NCBI GenBank assembly: GCA_022781985.1
Contig: JALESH010000051.1
Span: 1 to 47,011, forward strand
Direction: 5' to 3'
DNA length: 47,011 bases
From: Lachnospiraceae bacterium
Lineage (GTDB): Bacteria; Bacillota; Clostridia; Lachnospirales; Lachnospiraceae
Shown: piece by piece, positions 7,801 to 19,913 of the stretch
Layout of the letters: every line of letters starts with the position of its first letter
Numbering within the stretch: the stretch's first letter is position 1
Program-made: the position numbers and the translations under genes
The notes under the pieces: model-generated
The model's input: the letters and a program-made list of their open reading frames with translations, nothing else
What the model was told of the DNA's origin: nothing
Database searches by the model: none

Positions 7801-8988
7801 ATGGCACAGCGTGAAGAAAAGAGAAATCTGGAAACCATTCCCGTGGGTTCCCTGGGGATGATCCCCCTGGAGGGATGTAAGTCCCTGGGCGAGAAAGTAG
7901 ACTACTATCTTGTCAAATGGCGTACAGAGCGTGAGAGCGAACATAAGGCAAGCCTTGCTTTCTCAGGCTATCAGAGGGATTCCTATATTTTAGGAGCCAA
8001 GGTTCCCCGCTTTGGCTCCGGCGAAGCCAAGGGCATCATTCTGGAGTCCGTCCGGGGTACAGACCTGTACCTCCTGGTGGATGTAGCCAATTACAGCCTG
8101 ACCTATTCTTTATGCGGACATGAAAATCATATGTCCCCTGATGACCACTATCAGGATCTGAAACGCATTATAGCTGCTGTAGGGGGTAAGGCCAGAAGGA
8201 TCACCGTGATCATGCCCTTCCTCTATGAGAGCAGACAGCATAAACGTACAGCTAGGGAGTCTCTGGACTGCGCCCTTGCCCTTCAGGAAATGGTGGCTAT
8301 GGGAGTGGACAACATTATTACCTTTGATGCACACGATCCACGGGTGCAGAATGCGATTCCCCTCCATGGCTTTGAAACAGTTCCCCCTACCTATCAGTTT
8401 ATCAAGGGACTGCTCCGCAATGTAGGGGGGCTGGAACTGGATTCCGACCACATGATGGTAATCAGCCCTGATGAGGGCGGTATGAGCCGGGCAATTTATA
8501 TGGCCAATATTCTCGGCCTTGATATGGGTATGTTTTATAAGAGACGTGACTATACCAGAATCGTGGACGGACGCAATCCCATTGTTGCCCATGAATTTCT
8601 TGGCACCAGCGTGGAGGGCAAAGACATGATCATCATCGATGATATGATCTCCTCCGGTGAAAGTGCGCTGGAGGTAGCCGCAGAATTAAAGCAGCGCAGG
8701 GCAAAGCGCGTATTTATCTGTACCACCTTCGGTCTTTTCACCAGCGGCCTGGATCGCTTTGACAAAGCCTATGCTGATGGAATTATTGACAGGGTTCTTA
8801 CCACGAACCTGATCTACCAGACGCCGGAGCTTCTTTCCCGGGAATGGTATATCAACTGTGATATGAGTAAATATATTGCCTACCTTATTGATACCCTGAA
8901 CCACGATGCTTCCATCAGTGACCTTTTGGATCCCAGCGAACGTATTCAAAGCATCGTTGCCAGATATAAGAATGGCGAGACAATATAA
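7801..8988 (+). CDS. Ribose-phosphate pyrophosphokinase-like protein, extended form (395 aa)
   Basis: Predicted PRPP synthetase, making 5-phosphoribosyl-1-pyrophosphate from ribose-5-phosphate and ATP. Visible motifs are the metal-binding FDAHDPRVQ at 175-183 (classical form DLHAxQIQ), an R/K-rich flexible loop YKRRDYTR at about 246-253, and the PRPP loop IIIDDMISSGES at about 277-288. It is roughly 75 residues longer than classical Prs, mainly at the N-terminus, and diverges in the catalytic loop. It is therefore probably a paralogue with the canonical Prs encoded elsewhere. It lies 40 bases after the helicase loader with its own ribosome site (GAGAGG) and is closed by a strong terminator. 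Whether it makes PRPP or regulates PRPP synthesis cannot be read from sequence. Confidence 0.8.
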   Translation: MAQREEKRNLETIPVGSLGMIPLEGCKSLGEKVDYYLVKWRTERESEHKASLAFSGYQRDSYILGAKVPRFGSGEAKGIILESVRGTDLYLLVDVANYSLTYSLCGHENHMSPDDHYQDLKRIIAAVGGKARRITVIMPFLYESRQHKRTARESLDCALALQEMVAMGVDNIITFDAHDPRVQNAIPLHGFETVPPTYQFIKGLLRNVGGLELDSDHMMVISPDEGGMSRAIYMANILGLDMGMFYKRRDYTRIVDGRNPIVAHEFLGTSVEGKDMIIIDDMISSGESALEVAAELKQRRAKRVFICTTFGLFTSGLDRFDKAYADGIIDRVLTTNLIYQTPELLSREWYINCDMSKYIAYLIDTLNHDASISDLLDPSERIQSIVARYKNGETI

Positions 8989-8994
8989 TAAAAT

Positions 8995-9026
8995 AAAGCC
9001 TTTATCTTTCCCTGATAAAGGCTTTT
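8995..9026 (+). terminator. Intrinsic terminator after the PRPP-synthetase gene
   Basis: A perfect 12-bp stem (8995-9006 with 9014-9025), a 7-base loop and a terminal T tract (TTTT). It ends the dnaD-loader-prs unit and isolates queT. Confidence 0.9.
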
Positions 9027-9058
9027 CCAATATAATAAACATTTGGAAAAAACATACC

Positions 9059-9101
9059 GGTGAGTTCGAGACCTTCCTCACCTAAAACAAAACTAAAGGA
9101 G
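9059..9101 (+). ncRNA. PreQ1-I-type riboswitch upstream of queT
   Basis: P1 pairs GGTGAG (9059-9064) with CTCACC (9077-9082). The loop TTCGAGACCTTC resembles the class-I preQ1 loop that starts UUC. The A-rich tail TAAAACAAAACT (9083-9094) is followed by AAAGG, whose AAGG (9096-9099) can pair with CCTT (9072-9075) of the loop to form the H-type pseudoknot. The same AAAGGAG is the ribosome site of queT, so ligand binding should hide it and block translation. The downstream gene transports a queuosine precursor, which fits the ligand. The call comes from structure read by eye plus gene context. Confidence 0.8.
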
Positions 9102-9109
9102 AACAGAAT

Positions 9110-9634
9110 ATGAAAAAACAACGTAATGCAATTCCGGCAGCCGGTCTTCGGGTGCTGCCGCTGGTGCAGGCAGCTATGATCGCTGCACTCTATGTGGTAC
9201 TGACATTTATCGCCAATGCCTTTGGGCTTGCCAACTATGCAGTCCAGCTCCGCTTTTCTGAGGCACTCACTATCCTTCCCTATTTTACCCCTGCCGCAGT
9301 TCCGGGCCTGTTTATCGGATGTCTTTTAAGCAACATCCTGACCGGCTGCGCCCTTCCCGACATCATTTTCGGCAGCCTTGCTACTCTGATCGGCGCCCTG
9401 TTCACCTGCAGGCTCTGCGGGGAGAATAGCAGGCATAAATGGTTAGCTCCCATTCCTCCCATTGCAGCCAATATACTCATCATCCCTCCCGTGCTTCTAT
9501 ATGCTTATGGCATCCGTCCTCTATGGTTTTCCCTTCTGACAGTAGGCATCGGAGAATTTATTTCCTGCGGCATCCTTGGCATGCTGCTGCTTTTTACGCT
9601 GGAAAAATATACTTACAGATTTTTTCCTCATTAG
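9110..9634 (+). CDS. queT: QueT-family ECF transporter S component (174 aa)
   Basis: Integral membrane substrate-binding subunit of an energy-coupling-factor transporter, COG4708/QueT family, thought to import preQ1 or preQ0 for queuosine tRNA modification. Hydrophobic segments fall at about 14-38, 58-75, 80-96, 107-130 and 135-160. The family-typical VQLRFSEALTILPYF (about 45-59) and GSLATLIGA are present. It probably uses shared EcfA/EcfT energising subunits encoded elsewhere, since none are in the window. The ribosome site AAAGGAG lies 8 bases before the ATG and inside the predicted preQ1 riboswitch. The stop codon is only 3 bases from the stop of the convergent gene at 9638, with no terminator between them. 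Confidence 0.9.
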   Translation: MKKQRNAIPAAGLRVLPLVQAAMIAALYVVLTFIANAFGLANYAVQLRFSEALTILPYFTPAAVPGLFIGCLLSNILTGCALPDIIFGSLATLIGALFTCRLCGENSRHKWLAPIPPIAANILIIPPVLLYAYGIRPLWFSLLTVGIGEFISCGILGMLLLFTLEKYTYRFFPH

Positions 9635-9637
9635 TCT

Positions 9638-12187
9638 TTATAAAAATGAATCTTCTCTCATATATGTCACAAACCGATTACCGTTCTCCTGAAACATCTG
9701 GGCGGAATCATTCATTCCCATCTTATAAATCGTTCCGGTCTGGGGGTTCATCACCACTGTATTCACTTCGTTAAATCCTATCAGCAGCAAGGCATTCCCA
9801 TCATTTAAACTCACCAGTACCGGAATATCCTGATTCAGGTAATACAGCATGGCATCCAGGCTGCATCCGCTCAGATCCAATACTCTCACACCCTCCAGAT
9901 GCTCCTCCAGTATATGGAGGGGCATCTCCCCCCGGTCCAGCATGTATTCCGTATTTCGCATAATACCTTCGTACTGGAGTATGGTATCCAGACAGACAGC
10001 CAAACTGTTTTTCTCCTCGGTTACTGCAGTTCCCTTTATTGCCATGATCTGATTCTTCTGTCTCAGATTCCCTTTTCGCCAGACAAAGCCGCCCCTTTCG
10101 CTGATCACCTCTCCCGCCAGCTTATTGGCCAGGCTTACTGCGTTGCCTTCATCTGTAAAAATCCCTTCTACACCATTTTTTCCATATACATAATATCTGC
10201 ACGACTCTTCTTCCTCTTCTGTGAGTGTGATCTCCCTTTCTCCTTCGAACAGTACCTCCTTGGGTACCAGCAGCTTCAAAGCCCTGGTATCTATATTGCT
10301 TTTCACCGCTATCTGTATGATTTTTCCATATTTATCTATGGCTACAGCCTCGAGTCTGTTGCTGCTCCTGTCTTCTGTCTTTGTGCTTACGATCTGATCA
10401 TTCTCAATCTCTGTATAACCTCCTGACGTTTCCAGCCTCTGCAGCCGGTAGAGATTGATCTGATTATCTTCAATCCCGCTTCCCGTCACATAGATTCCAT
10501 CCTCCTGATATGTTTTGAGCACCTGTCCGTTTTCATTCTGTATTTTCACGCAATACATGGGAAACAGCATACTTCCTGTACTGTCCTGCACCACATCCTC
10601 CGCATGAGCTGCTCCATAGATCAGATCCTCTCCCATGAAGCCCAGGGGAGCAATATAGTCTCCCTCCTCAGCCGCAATTTCTGTCCTCTGCCTGGTATTC
10701 AGATTCATCAAAACCAGCTTTTCTGAGGCATAGCGGTCATCCCCCTGCTGCCACACCACCATCCGGTTACTGTCTGACACTCTGTAGCTCTCCTCCTTCA
10801 ATCCGGATACCATGGCCTCACAGCTTCTGCTCTCCAGGTTGACCGCATAGACTGCACCCTTCTGCATAAAAAAGAAAATATTGGTTTTATTAATATAACA
10901 AAGCTGCTCCAGCTCCGCATGAAGTATCTCATAAGAGCTCTGGCTGGGTATATATGCTACCTCCTCCACCGTATTGGCCAATCCGCTGAAATGATATACG
11001 GCTATGCCGACCTGGCCCTCATGCCTGCCCCTGTTCATATACCCATACACAGCAAACTGAATATTTCCAGCCTCATCCACATCCAGAATTTTTATGCCGT
11101 GCTTCTGCAGGCACTCTCTTTTGTCCTCATAATCCCCATTATAAAAACTGAACAGCCTGGATAGCTTCTGATCATTGACATTGTAGGAAAAAAGCCTGTT
11201 TCCGTCGGTGAAGGCCAGTACATTGCCTCCGTCACTCTCCCTCAGCTCCATATCTTCTTCCAACGTTATCCCCAGGGCAATTTTATTATTCGCCGCCACC
11301 TCTTCCCTTTCATCAAAGATCTGCTTCATGATCCTTTCAAAATCCAGCAGATAAATACGGTCAGCAGTGTATCTGACTCTGTAAAACTCTTTGATATTGT
11401 ACAGGGAGCTTCTGTCCCCCTCATCCAGCTTCACCATATAGCTCAGCTCCAGGGAACCTGTCTGGGCAGCCAGCTCCTTAATGGTTACCTCCGGTTCTGT
11501 CAATTTGCTGACAGCCAGTTCACCCCATGTAACCTGCTGAAAGCTGCTGTGGATCGTCACCCTCCCAAAGGTGGTATTGTCCCCCTCCGCATTGGATTCC
11601 AGATACTTTGTCAGCTCCCTGGCCTCTTCCTTGTCAAAGGTTCTGCCATGGAAATCCAGCACATAATCCAATTTCTCCTGAAGATAATAGTCCTCTTCCT
11701 GGATGATTCTGGTGTAATAGCGGATGGTCTCCCCCCTCTCATTGTCCAGCAGCAGAACCAGCATATACTCTGTACCGGCCTCAATCAGATCTTTCACTGT
11801 AAACTCTGCGGCAATCCTCTCCTCTGTCTCCTGATAACTGATGATGGGGGTACTCTCCACCAGCCGCTCCCCATCTATGCTTCTGACTTCAAAAGAAAGC
11901 CCTGTAACCCTCTGACCATACTTATCTATGACAATACCTACCTTCCGGTCGGCACCAAGGGAGGTGATGCTGCCCCGCTGAAAGCTGCATTCCATAGGCT
12001 GCCCATGTCCGTACAGACCGTTTATCTCCCTGCCCCCTATAACCATATGCACCATGGGGAAAGAAGCCGGTGCCATCTCCACCGTCATATCTGCATTTCC
12101 CTGGTTTGCCACTCCACTTACCACAAGCAGCGTTATGAAAAATACCGCTGCCAGGTATACAAACTTAAGAACAAATTTCTTCATCAT
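9638..12187 (-). CDS. Membrane-anchored or secreted protein of unknown function (849 aa)
   Basis: I do not recognise a named family over the full length. Residues 8-27 form one hydrophobic helix (signal anchor or uncleaved signal peptide), so most of the chain is probably outside the cell. The middle (about 300-640) has repeated short beta-strand patterns with acidic loops, resembling beta-propeller-like extracellular proteins. The last about 130 residues (LDTILQYEG, GCSLDAMLYYLNQDIPVLVSL, NALLLIGFNEVNTVVMNPQTG) resemble a papain-like peptidase C39 fold, but the usual catalytic Cys at its N-side is not evident, suggesting an inactive binding domain. The ribosome site AGGGGA (about 12191-12197) suits either of the two adjacent ATGs. 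It lies 31 bases after the methyltransferase gene and is probably cotranscribed with it. Confidence 0.7.
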   Translation of the reverse strand: MMKKFVLKFVYLAAVFFITLLVVSGVANQGNADMTVEMAPASFPMVHMVIGGREINGLYGHGQPMECSFQRGSITSLGADRKVGIVIDKYGQRVTGLSFEVRSIDGERLVESTPIISYQETEERIAAEFTVKDLIEAGTEYMLVLLLDNERGETIRYYTRIIQEEDYYLQEKLDYVLDFHGRTFDKEEARELTKYLESNAEGDNTTFGRVTIHSSFQQVTWGELAVSKLTEPEVTIKELAAQTGSLELSYMVKLDEGDRSSLYNIKEFYRVRYTADRIYLLDFERIMKQIFDEREEVAANNKIALGITLEEDMELRESDGGNVLAFTDGNRLFSYNVNDQKLSRLFSFYNGDYEDKRECLQKHGIKILDVDEAGNIQFAVYGYMNRGRHEGQVGIAVYHFSGLANTVEEVAYIPSQSSYEILHAELEQLCYINKTNIFFFMQKGAVYAVNLESRSCEAMVSGLKEESYRVSDSNRMVVWQQGDDRYASEKLVLMNLNTRQRTEIAAEEGDYIAPLGFMGEDLIYGAAHAEDVVQDSTGSMLFPMYCVKIQNENGQVLKTYQEDGIYVTGSGIEDNQINLYRLQRLETSGGYTEIENDQIVSTKTEDRSSNRLEAVAIDKYGKIIQIAVKSNIDTRALKLLVPKEVLFEGEREITLTEEEEESCRYYVYGKNGVEGIFTDEGNAVSLANKLAGEVISERGGFVWRKGNLRQKNQIMAIKGTAVTEEKNSLAVCLDTILQYEGIMRNTEYMLDRGEMPLHILEEHLEGVRVLDLSGCSLDAMLYYLNQDIPVLVSLNDGNALLLIGFNEVNTVVMNPQTGTIYKMGMNDSAQMFQENGNRFVTYMREDSFL

Positions 12188-12218
12188 AGCTTCCCCTGCA
12201 CTGTAGCCTTATTCCAAT

Positions 12219-13391
12219 TTACTCCAGCAATTTTTGCAAAGTTGTCTTCACGTGAAGAAACTCTGCCATTTTGCTCACCGGATCTGCCTCTGTCCTCTTT
12301 CTTTGCTCTCTCCTTACTGCCCGGATCAGTATATTTTTAGGGGTATGCTGCATATCAATAAACTCCAATATCTGAACGTCATAGCCATTTTCCTCCAATA
12401 CACCGGCGCGGATGGCATCTGTGCACAGAGCAGACAGTCTTTCCTTCAGCAATCCGTATTTCAGTATCATCTGCAATTCCGCGCACTCTGTCTGCCTGTT
12501 CACCTCGTGCTGACAGCAGGGTACGGACAATATCACTCCGGCCTTCCAGCCTACTGCTTTTGCTAGGGCATAATCTGTGGCGGTATCACAGGCATGGAGG
12601 GTAACCACCATATCCACCGGTGTATCATCCTCTTCGTTGTAGGTGCTGATATCGCCCACCACAAAATGCAGATCCTGATAGCCATATTTCTGAGCCAGCT
12701 CATTGCAGCGGAGTACCACATCCCTCTTCAGATCCAGACCGGTAATTCTGATATCCAGCCCCTGCAGCTCCTTCAGATAATGATACATGGCAAAGGTGAG
12801 GTAAGATTTTCCGCATCCGAAATCAACGATATTCAATCTGCCCCTATTGCTAAGTGTGGGCAAAACATCCTCAATAAATTCCATAAAACGGTTGATCTGC
12901 CTGAATTTATCATACCTGGCCTTGATCACCTTCCCATCGGGAGTCTGTACTCCCAGATCTATCAGAAAGGGGACTGCTGTTCCTTCCTGCAGAATATAGG
13001 ATTTTGTCCTGTTATGGGAGAAGTCCATGATCCCCGTATCTCCTCTGTTTTTTTTGGATTTTACGGTGAGTCTTCCCTTTTTACTGACCAGTATCATAGC
13101 CTTCAGGACTTTTGATTCCACCTCACACTGTCTGAAATCCTTTTCCAGATAGCATATGATCCTCTCGATCAGGGCTGTTTTTTCATGGTTGCTGTGAAAC
13201 ACCTGGCTTCCTATATAGGCAGTTTCCTGAAAGGCCAGCCCGCCCTTCACCATGACAGGACGGATCTTGACCTTCCCCACCCTTTCCTTATTCCGGGAAT
13301 TACTCAAAATAACCTGATACAGTTCACTTCCCACCGCTTTTTCCAGCAACTCCCTTACCTGCTGCATATTGTTATCCATAGTAATTTCCAT
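12219..13391 (-). CDS. Class I SAM-dependent methyltransferase (390 aa)
   Basis: Predicted S-adenosylmethionine methyltransferase of the Methyltransf_32-like group. Motif I (IVDFGCGKSYL) is at 188-198, an acidic motif II (GLDLKRD) at 218-224, THACDTATDYAL-type motif IV at about 265-276, and the distinctive SVPCCQHE at 289-296. Relatives with PCC(Q/F)H motifs include eukaryotic GSTCD/METTL25-like proteins; the bacterial substrate is unknown to me, with RNA as a reasonable guess. The N-terminal about 170 residues are a separate conserved-looking region with no fold I can name. Start: ATG 13391 is very close to its AAAGG ribosome site; ATG 13379 is an alternative. Confidence 0.82.
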   Translation of the reverse strand: MEITMDNNMQQVRELLEKAVGSELYQVILSNSRNKERVGKVKIRPVMVKGGLAFQETAYIGSQVFHSNHEKTALIERIICYLEKDFRQCEVESKVLKAMILVSKKGRLTVKSKKNRGDTGIMDFSHNRTKSYILQEGTAVPFLIDLGVQTPDGKVIKARYDKFRQINRFMEFIEDVLPTLSNRGRLNIVDFGCGKSYLTFAMYHYLKELQGLDIRITGLDLKRDVVLRCNELAQKYGYQDLHFVVGDISTYNEEDDTPVDMVVTLHACDTATDYALAKAVGWKAGVILSVPCCQHEVNRQTECAELQMILKYGLLKERLSALCTDAIRAGVLEENGYDVQILEFIDMQHTPKNILIRAVRREQRKRTEADPVSKMAEFLHVKTTLQKLLE

Positions 13392-13460
13392 ACCTTTCCG
13401 TCATGATCCATCCAGCCTGCCGGAGAGTCCTTGCAGGCAGAAAACCGTAATATCTGTTGT

Positions 13461-13502
13461 ACAAAAAAATATAGCCATGGCTTACGGCACCATGACTATA
13501 TT
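13461..13502 (-). terminator. Intrinsic terminator after the 129-aa gene
   Basis: Stem 13468-13480 with 13490-13502 (13 pairs, one mismatch), 9-base loop. On the minus strand the stem is followed by a run of seven or eight T. It ends the transcript entering from the atp side. Confidence 0.85.
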
Positions 13503-13528
13503 GTACTGACTTTCACATAAAACTACAA

Positions 13529-13918
13529 CTAAAACTTTAGGGCTCCGTTGTGATTATTATGCCGCCTTTTGTATACCTCATAAAACAGGACAATCTGTAC
13601 CAAATCAGATACCCAGTCCCATTTCTCTCGGGGAAACACCACATCCGGATTCTCTTTTTCTTCCTGTCTCCTGATACGGTCCAGGATATCCTGGGACAGC
13701 TTATACATCTGCCATCTGTCCGGATATTCATCATATATCATACTGCCCTCATAGTCCAGCTTATCCAATATACCGGCAATAATCTTCTGGTATTTCTTTG
13801 CCTCAGCAGGATACATCTGTTGTAAGTATTCCAAATCCCTGATGGCTGTATCCTCCTCCTGATAATAAAGGGGCAGAGGATATGTCATGTAAAAGGGTAA
13901 AATCTTTTGGTTATACAT
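13529..13918 (-). CDS. Conserved-looking protein of unknown function (129 aa)
   Basis: Not assigned to a family with a known role. The protein is acidic-aromatic, starting MYNQKILPFYMTYPLPLYY, with predicted helices at about 23-55 and 70-125 and no signal peptide. I chose the ATG at 13918 because AAGGG lies about 9 bases before it; an ATG three codons earlier abuts that site. It sits 131 bases downstream of atpC and upstream of a strong terminator, so it may be expressed by readthrough from the ATP-synthase operon. Codon use matches its neighbours. Confidence 0.7.
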   Translation of the reverse strand: MYNQKILPFYMTYPLPLYYQEEDTAIRDLEYLQQMYPAEAKKYQKIIAGILDKLDYEGSMIYDEYPDRWQMYKLSQDILDRIRRQEEKENPDVVFPREKWDWVSDLVQIVLFYEVYKRRHNNHNGALKF

Positions 13919-13972
13919 AGACAACATCCCTTACAAAAGATCAATTCTTAACTTATCATATGCAGCCTGAAC

Positions 13973-13998
13973 CGGCATGTGCAGCATGTGACATGCCG
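13973..13998 (-). terminator. Stem-loop downstream of atpC
   Basis: CGGCATGT (13973-13980) and ACATGCCG (13991-13998) form a perfect 8-bp stem with a 10-base loop, about 50 bases after atpC. There is no T run on the minus strand, so it may be an mRNA 3'-end stabiliser or a weak terminator. Confidence 0.4.
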
Positions 13999-14049
13999 CC
14001 TCCTATCAAAGTGGCTTGCTCTGCACTCTGTGCTCCCCCAATCGGCTTT

Positions 14050-14454
14050 TTATGAAATAACATGTATCCGGGTCAGCGCCCTTCTTAACGCAGCTTCCGC
14101 GCGAAGTATATCCGTCTCCTCCGCCTTAGCATCCAGCCTTTCCTGCGCCCGGGCTTTTGCATCCTCCGCACGCTTCCTGTCGATTTCGTCAGGCCACTCT
14201 ATTACCTCTGCCAGAATGGTAACCCTATCCTGAAGGATTTCCGCAAATCCGGCATGGAGGGCTGCATTCCTGGGACTCTCCTCTTCAGAGATCACAAGAA
14301 TACCGGGGCTGACGATGACTGTCATAGGAACATGTCCCCTGTAAATACCGATTTCACCCTCTGTGGTATTGAACTCTACCATGCGTACATCTCCTTCATA
14401 GAAGACCCGCTCGGGTGTAATCACCTTTAATCGGAAATTTTTTTCATCTGCCAT
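14050..14454 (-). CDS. atpC: ATP synthase epsilon subunit (134 aa)
   Basis: Epsilon subunit of the F1 central stalk, coupling rotation to the catalytic head and able to inhibit ATP hydrolysis. The N-terminal beta-sandwich (FRLKVITPERVFYEGDVRMVEFNTTEGEIGI at the start) is followed by a C-terminal helical hairpin rich in Ala/Arg/Glu (about 90-134). Length is typical. It is the last gene of the operon, 32 bases after atpD. Confidence 0.96.
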   Translation of the reverse strand: MADEKNFRLKVITPERVFYEGDVRMVEFNTTEGEIGIYRGHVPMTVIVSPGILVISEEESPRNAALHAGFAEILQDRVTILAEVIEWPDEIDRKRAEDAKARAQERLDAKAEETDILRAEAALRRALTRIHVIS

Positions 14455-14486
14455 ATATTCACAACCCTGCCTTTCCCAGGCCCGGC

Positions 14487-15920
<1,434 letters not shown>

Positions 15921-15953
15921 TTAACCTTGCTGCCTCCAAAGCCTGGAGAACTG

Positions 15954-16829
15954 TTATATTGAAATTGCATTGGCACCGGCGATAATCTCCGTCAGCTCCT
16001 GCGTAATGGAGCCCTGACGCGCCCTGTTGTACATGAGCGTCAAATGGTCGATCATCTCTTCCGCATTGCTTGTAGCCGAATCCATGGCCTGCATTCTGGC
16101 GCCGTTCTCACTGGCTACAGACTCCACCAGGCCGCCGAAAATCAGGCTGGTAATATATTTTGGAATGATCATATCCAGGGCCTTATCGTCCGCAGGTTCG
16201 AAATTCATGGGGGCTCTGCTCTCCTGCCTTGCCGCAGTACTGCCGTCATCCGCCTGCCCTTCCATTTCTACCGGAAGCAGCTTCAATATCTTCGGCTCGT
16301 GAACCACTGTATTCTTAAATCCTGTATAAGCCAGGTAAATCTCTCCGATTTCTCCCTGGGCAAAATCATTCAGTACCTTTTTACTCACTTCCATTGCATC
16401 GGAGTACAAGGGTTCTTCTACCATGTCAGAATAGTCCTCCCTGACATTGTAGCCGTGACGTTCCAGGCTTTCCCGTCCCTTTTTACCGATGATATAGAGC
16501 TGGACATCAGCTTTGTTAAAGTCCCCCTGGGTAATCAGCTTGGCCACATTGGAGTTATAGCCTCCTGCCAGTCCCCTGTTGGAGGTGATCACAATGATTC
16601 CTTTCCGGGCTGAATCACCGGCTTTCAGGTACGGATGGCTTATGCTTCCGGCTTTGGCCAGCATAGAGGCAACCGTCTCGTACATACAGTTAAAATAATC
16701 CCTGGATTGCTCTGCACGCTGTTTTGCCCTCTGCAGTTTAACAGTGGAAACAAGCTTCATGGCTTTGGTAATCTGCTGCGTACTTTGTATACTGCCCTTA
16801 CGCCTTTTTATGTCTCTCATTGAGGCCAT
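15954..16829 (-). CDS. atpG: ATP synthase gamma subunit (291 aa)
   Basis: Central-stalk rotor subunit. N-terminal MASMRDIKRRKGSIQSTQQITKAMKLVSTVKL and C-terminal MDSATSNAEEMIDHLTLMYNRARQGSITQELTEI are the coiled-coil ends that enter the alpha3beta3 barrel. Length is normal. It lies 59 bases after atpA and 60 before atpD. Confidence 0.98.
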   Translation of the reverse strand: MASMRDIKRRKGSIQSTQQITKAMKLVSTVKLQRAKQRAEQSRDYFNCMYETVASMLAKAGSISHPYLKAGDSARKGIIVITSNRGLAGGYNSNVAKLITQGDFNKADVQLYIIGKKGRESLERHGYNVREDYSDMVEEPLYSDAMEVSKKVLNDFAQGEIGEIYLAYTGFKNTVVHEPKILKLLPVEMEGQADDGSTAARQESRAPMNFEPADDKALDMIIPKYITSLIFGGLVESVASENGARMQAMDSATSNAEEMIDHLTLMYNRARQGSITQELTEIIAGANAISI

Positions 16830-16888
16830 AATCGTTACCTGTCCCTTTCTTCATAAACACAGTCACGCTTCCCAATCCGGCACAAGGA

Positions 16889-18967
<2,079 letters not shown>

Positions 18968-18980
<13 letters not shown>

Positions 18981-19531
18981 GTGCTCTCACCTATTTCTTT
19001 CAGTGTCTCATCAATCAGGCTGTCGCGGACAGACATATCGATGGATGCATTTACTATCTTGCCTGCCATCATGGATGCTACAACGATCATTTCACGTTTT
19101 ACATCGTCCGCTGCTTTCTTCTTCTCAAGCTCCGCCTCCGCCTGTGCCCTTTCGATGATCCTTGCGGCTTCCGCCTTAGCCTCCGCCACGATCCTGTTCT
19201 CATTGGCAAGCGCCTTTTTGCGCGCCTCACCCAGGATAGCTTCCGCTTCCCTGCTGATATCTTTCAGCTTGGCCTCATAATCAGCTTTCAGCTCGGCCGC
19301 CTCTGCCATATCCCGCGCTGCAGTATCCAGTTCACCCCGAATCTTATCCTGTCTCCCCTGCAGCATGCTTCTCACCGGATTGAACAGCATCCTGGATGCG
19401 ATCAGAAACAGTACGAACACGGCAATAATCATAAGGGCTGCGTCCGTCAGAAGCTGCAGATCCAGATCAAACAGCCTGGGCTCCATCTGCTCCGTTGCCA
19501 GAATCAATCCTGTACCCACTAATGTCTTCAA
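18968..19531 (-). CDS. atpF: ATP synthase b subunit (187 aa)
   Basis: Peripheral stalk subunit. A membrane helix at about 28-48 (LLTDAALMIIAVFVLFLI) is followed by the NPVRSMLQGRQDKI hinge and a long Ala/Glu/Lys-rich coiled coil to about 170. The start codon is TTG at 19531, placed 8 bases after a strong AAAGGAGG; no ATG fits. The about 25 residues ahead of the membrane helix are longer than in most b subunits. Confidence 0.96.
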
Positions 19532-19586
19532 GAGATGAGCCTCCTTTCTTGGTCATTATCTGTGCTTTTTATGCAGAGGCTCCGCA

Positions 19587-19859
<273 letters not shown>

Positions 19860-19913
19860 TTATGATTTACTTTGATACAATATTAAATTGTTTGATTTTC
19901 CAGACATATGCTC

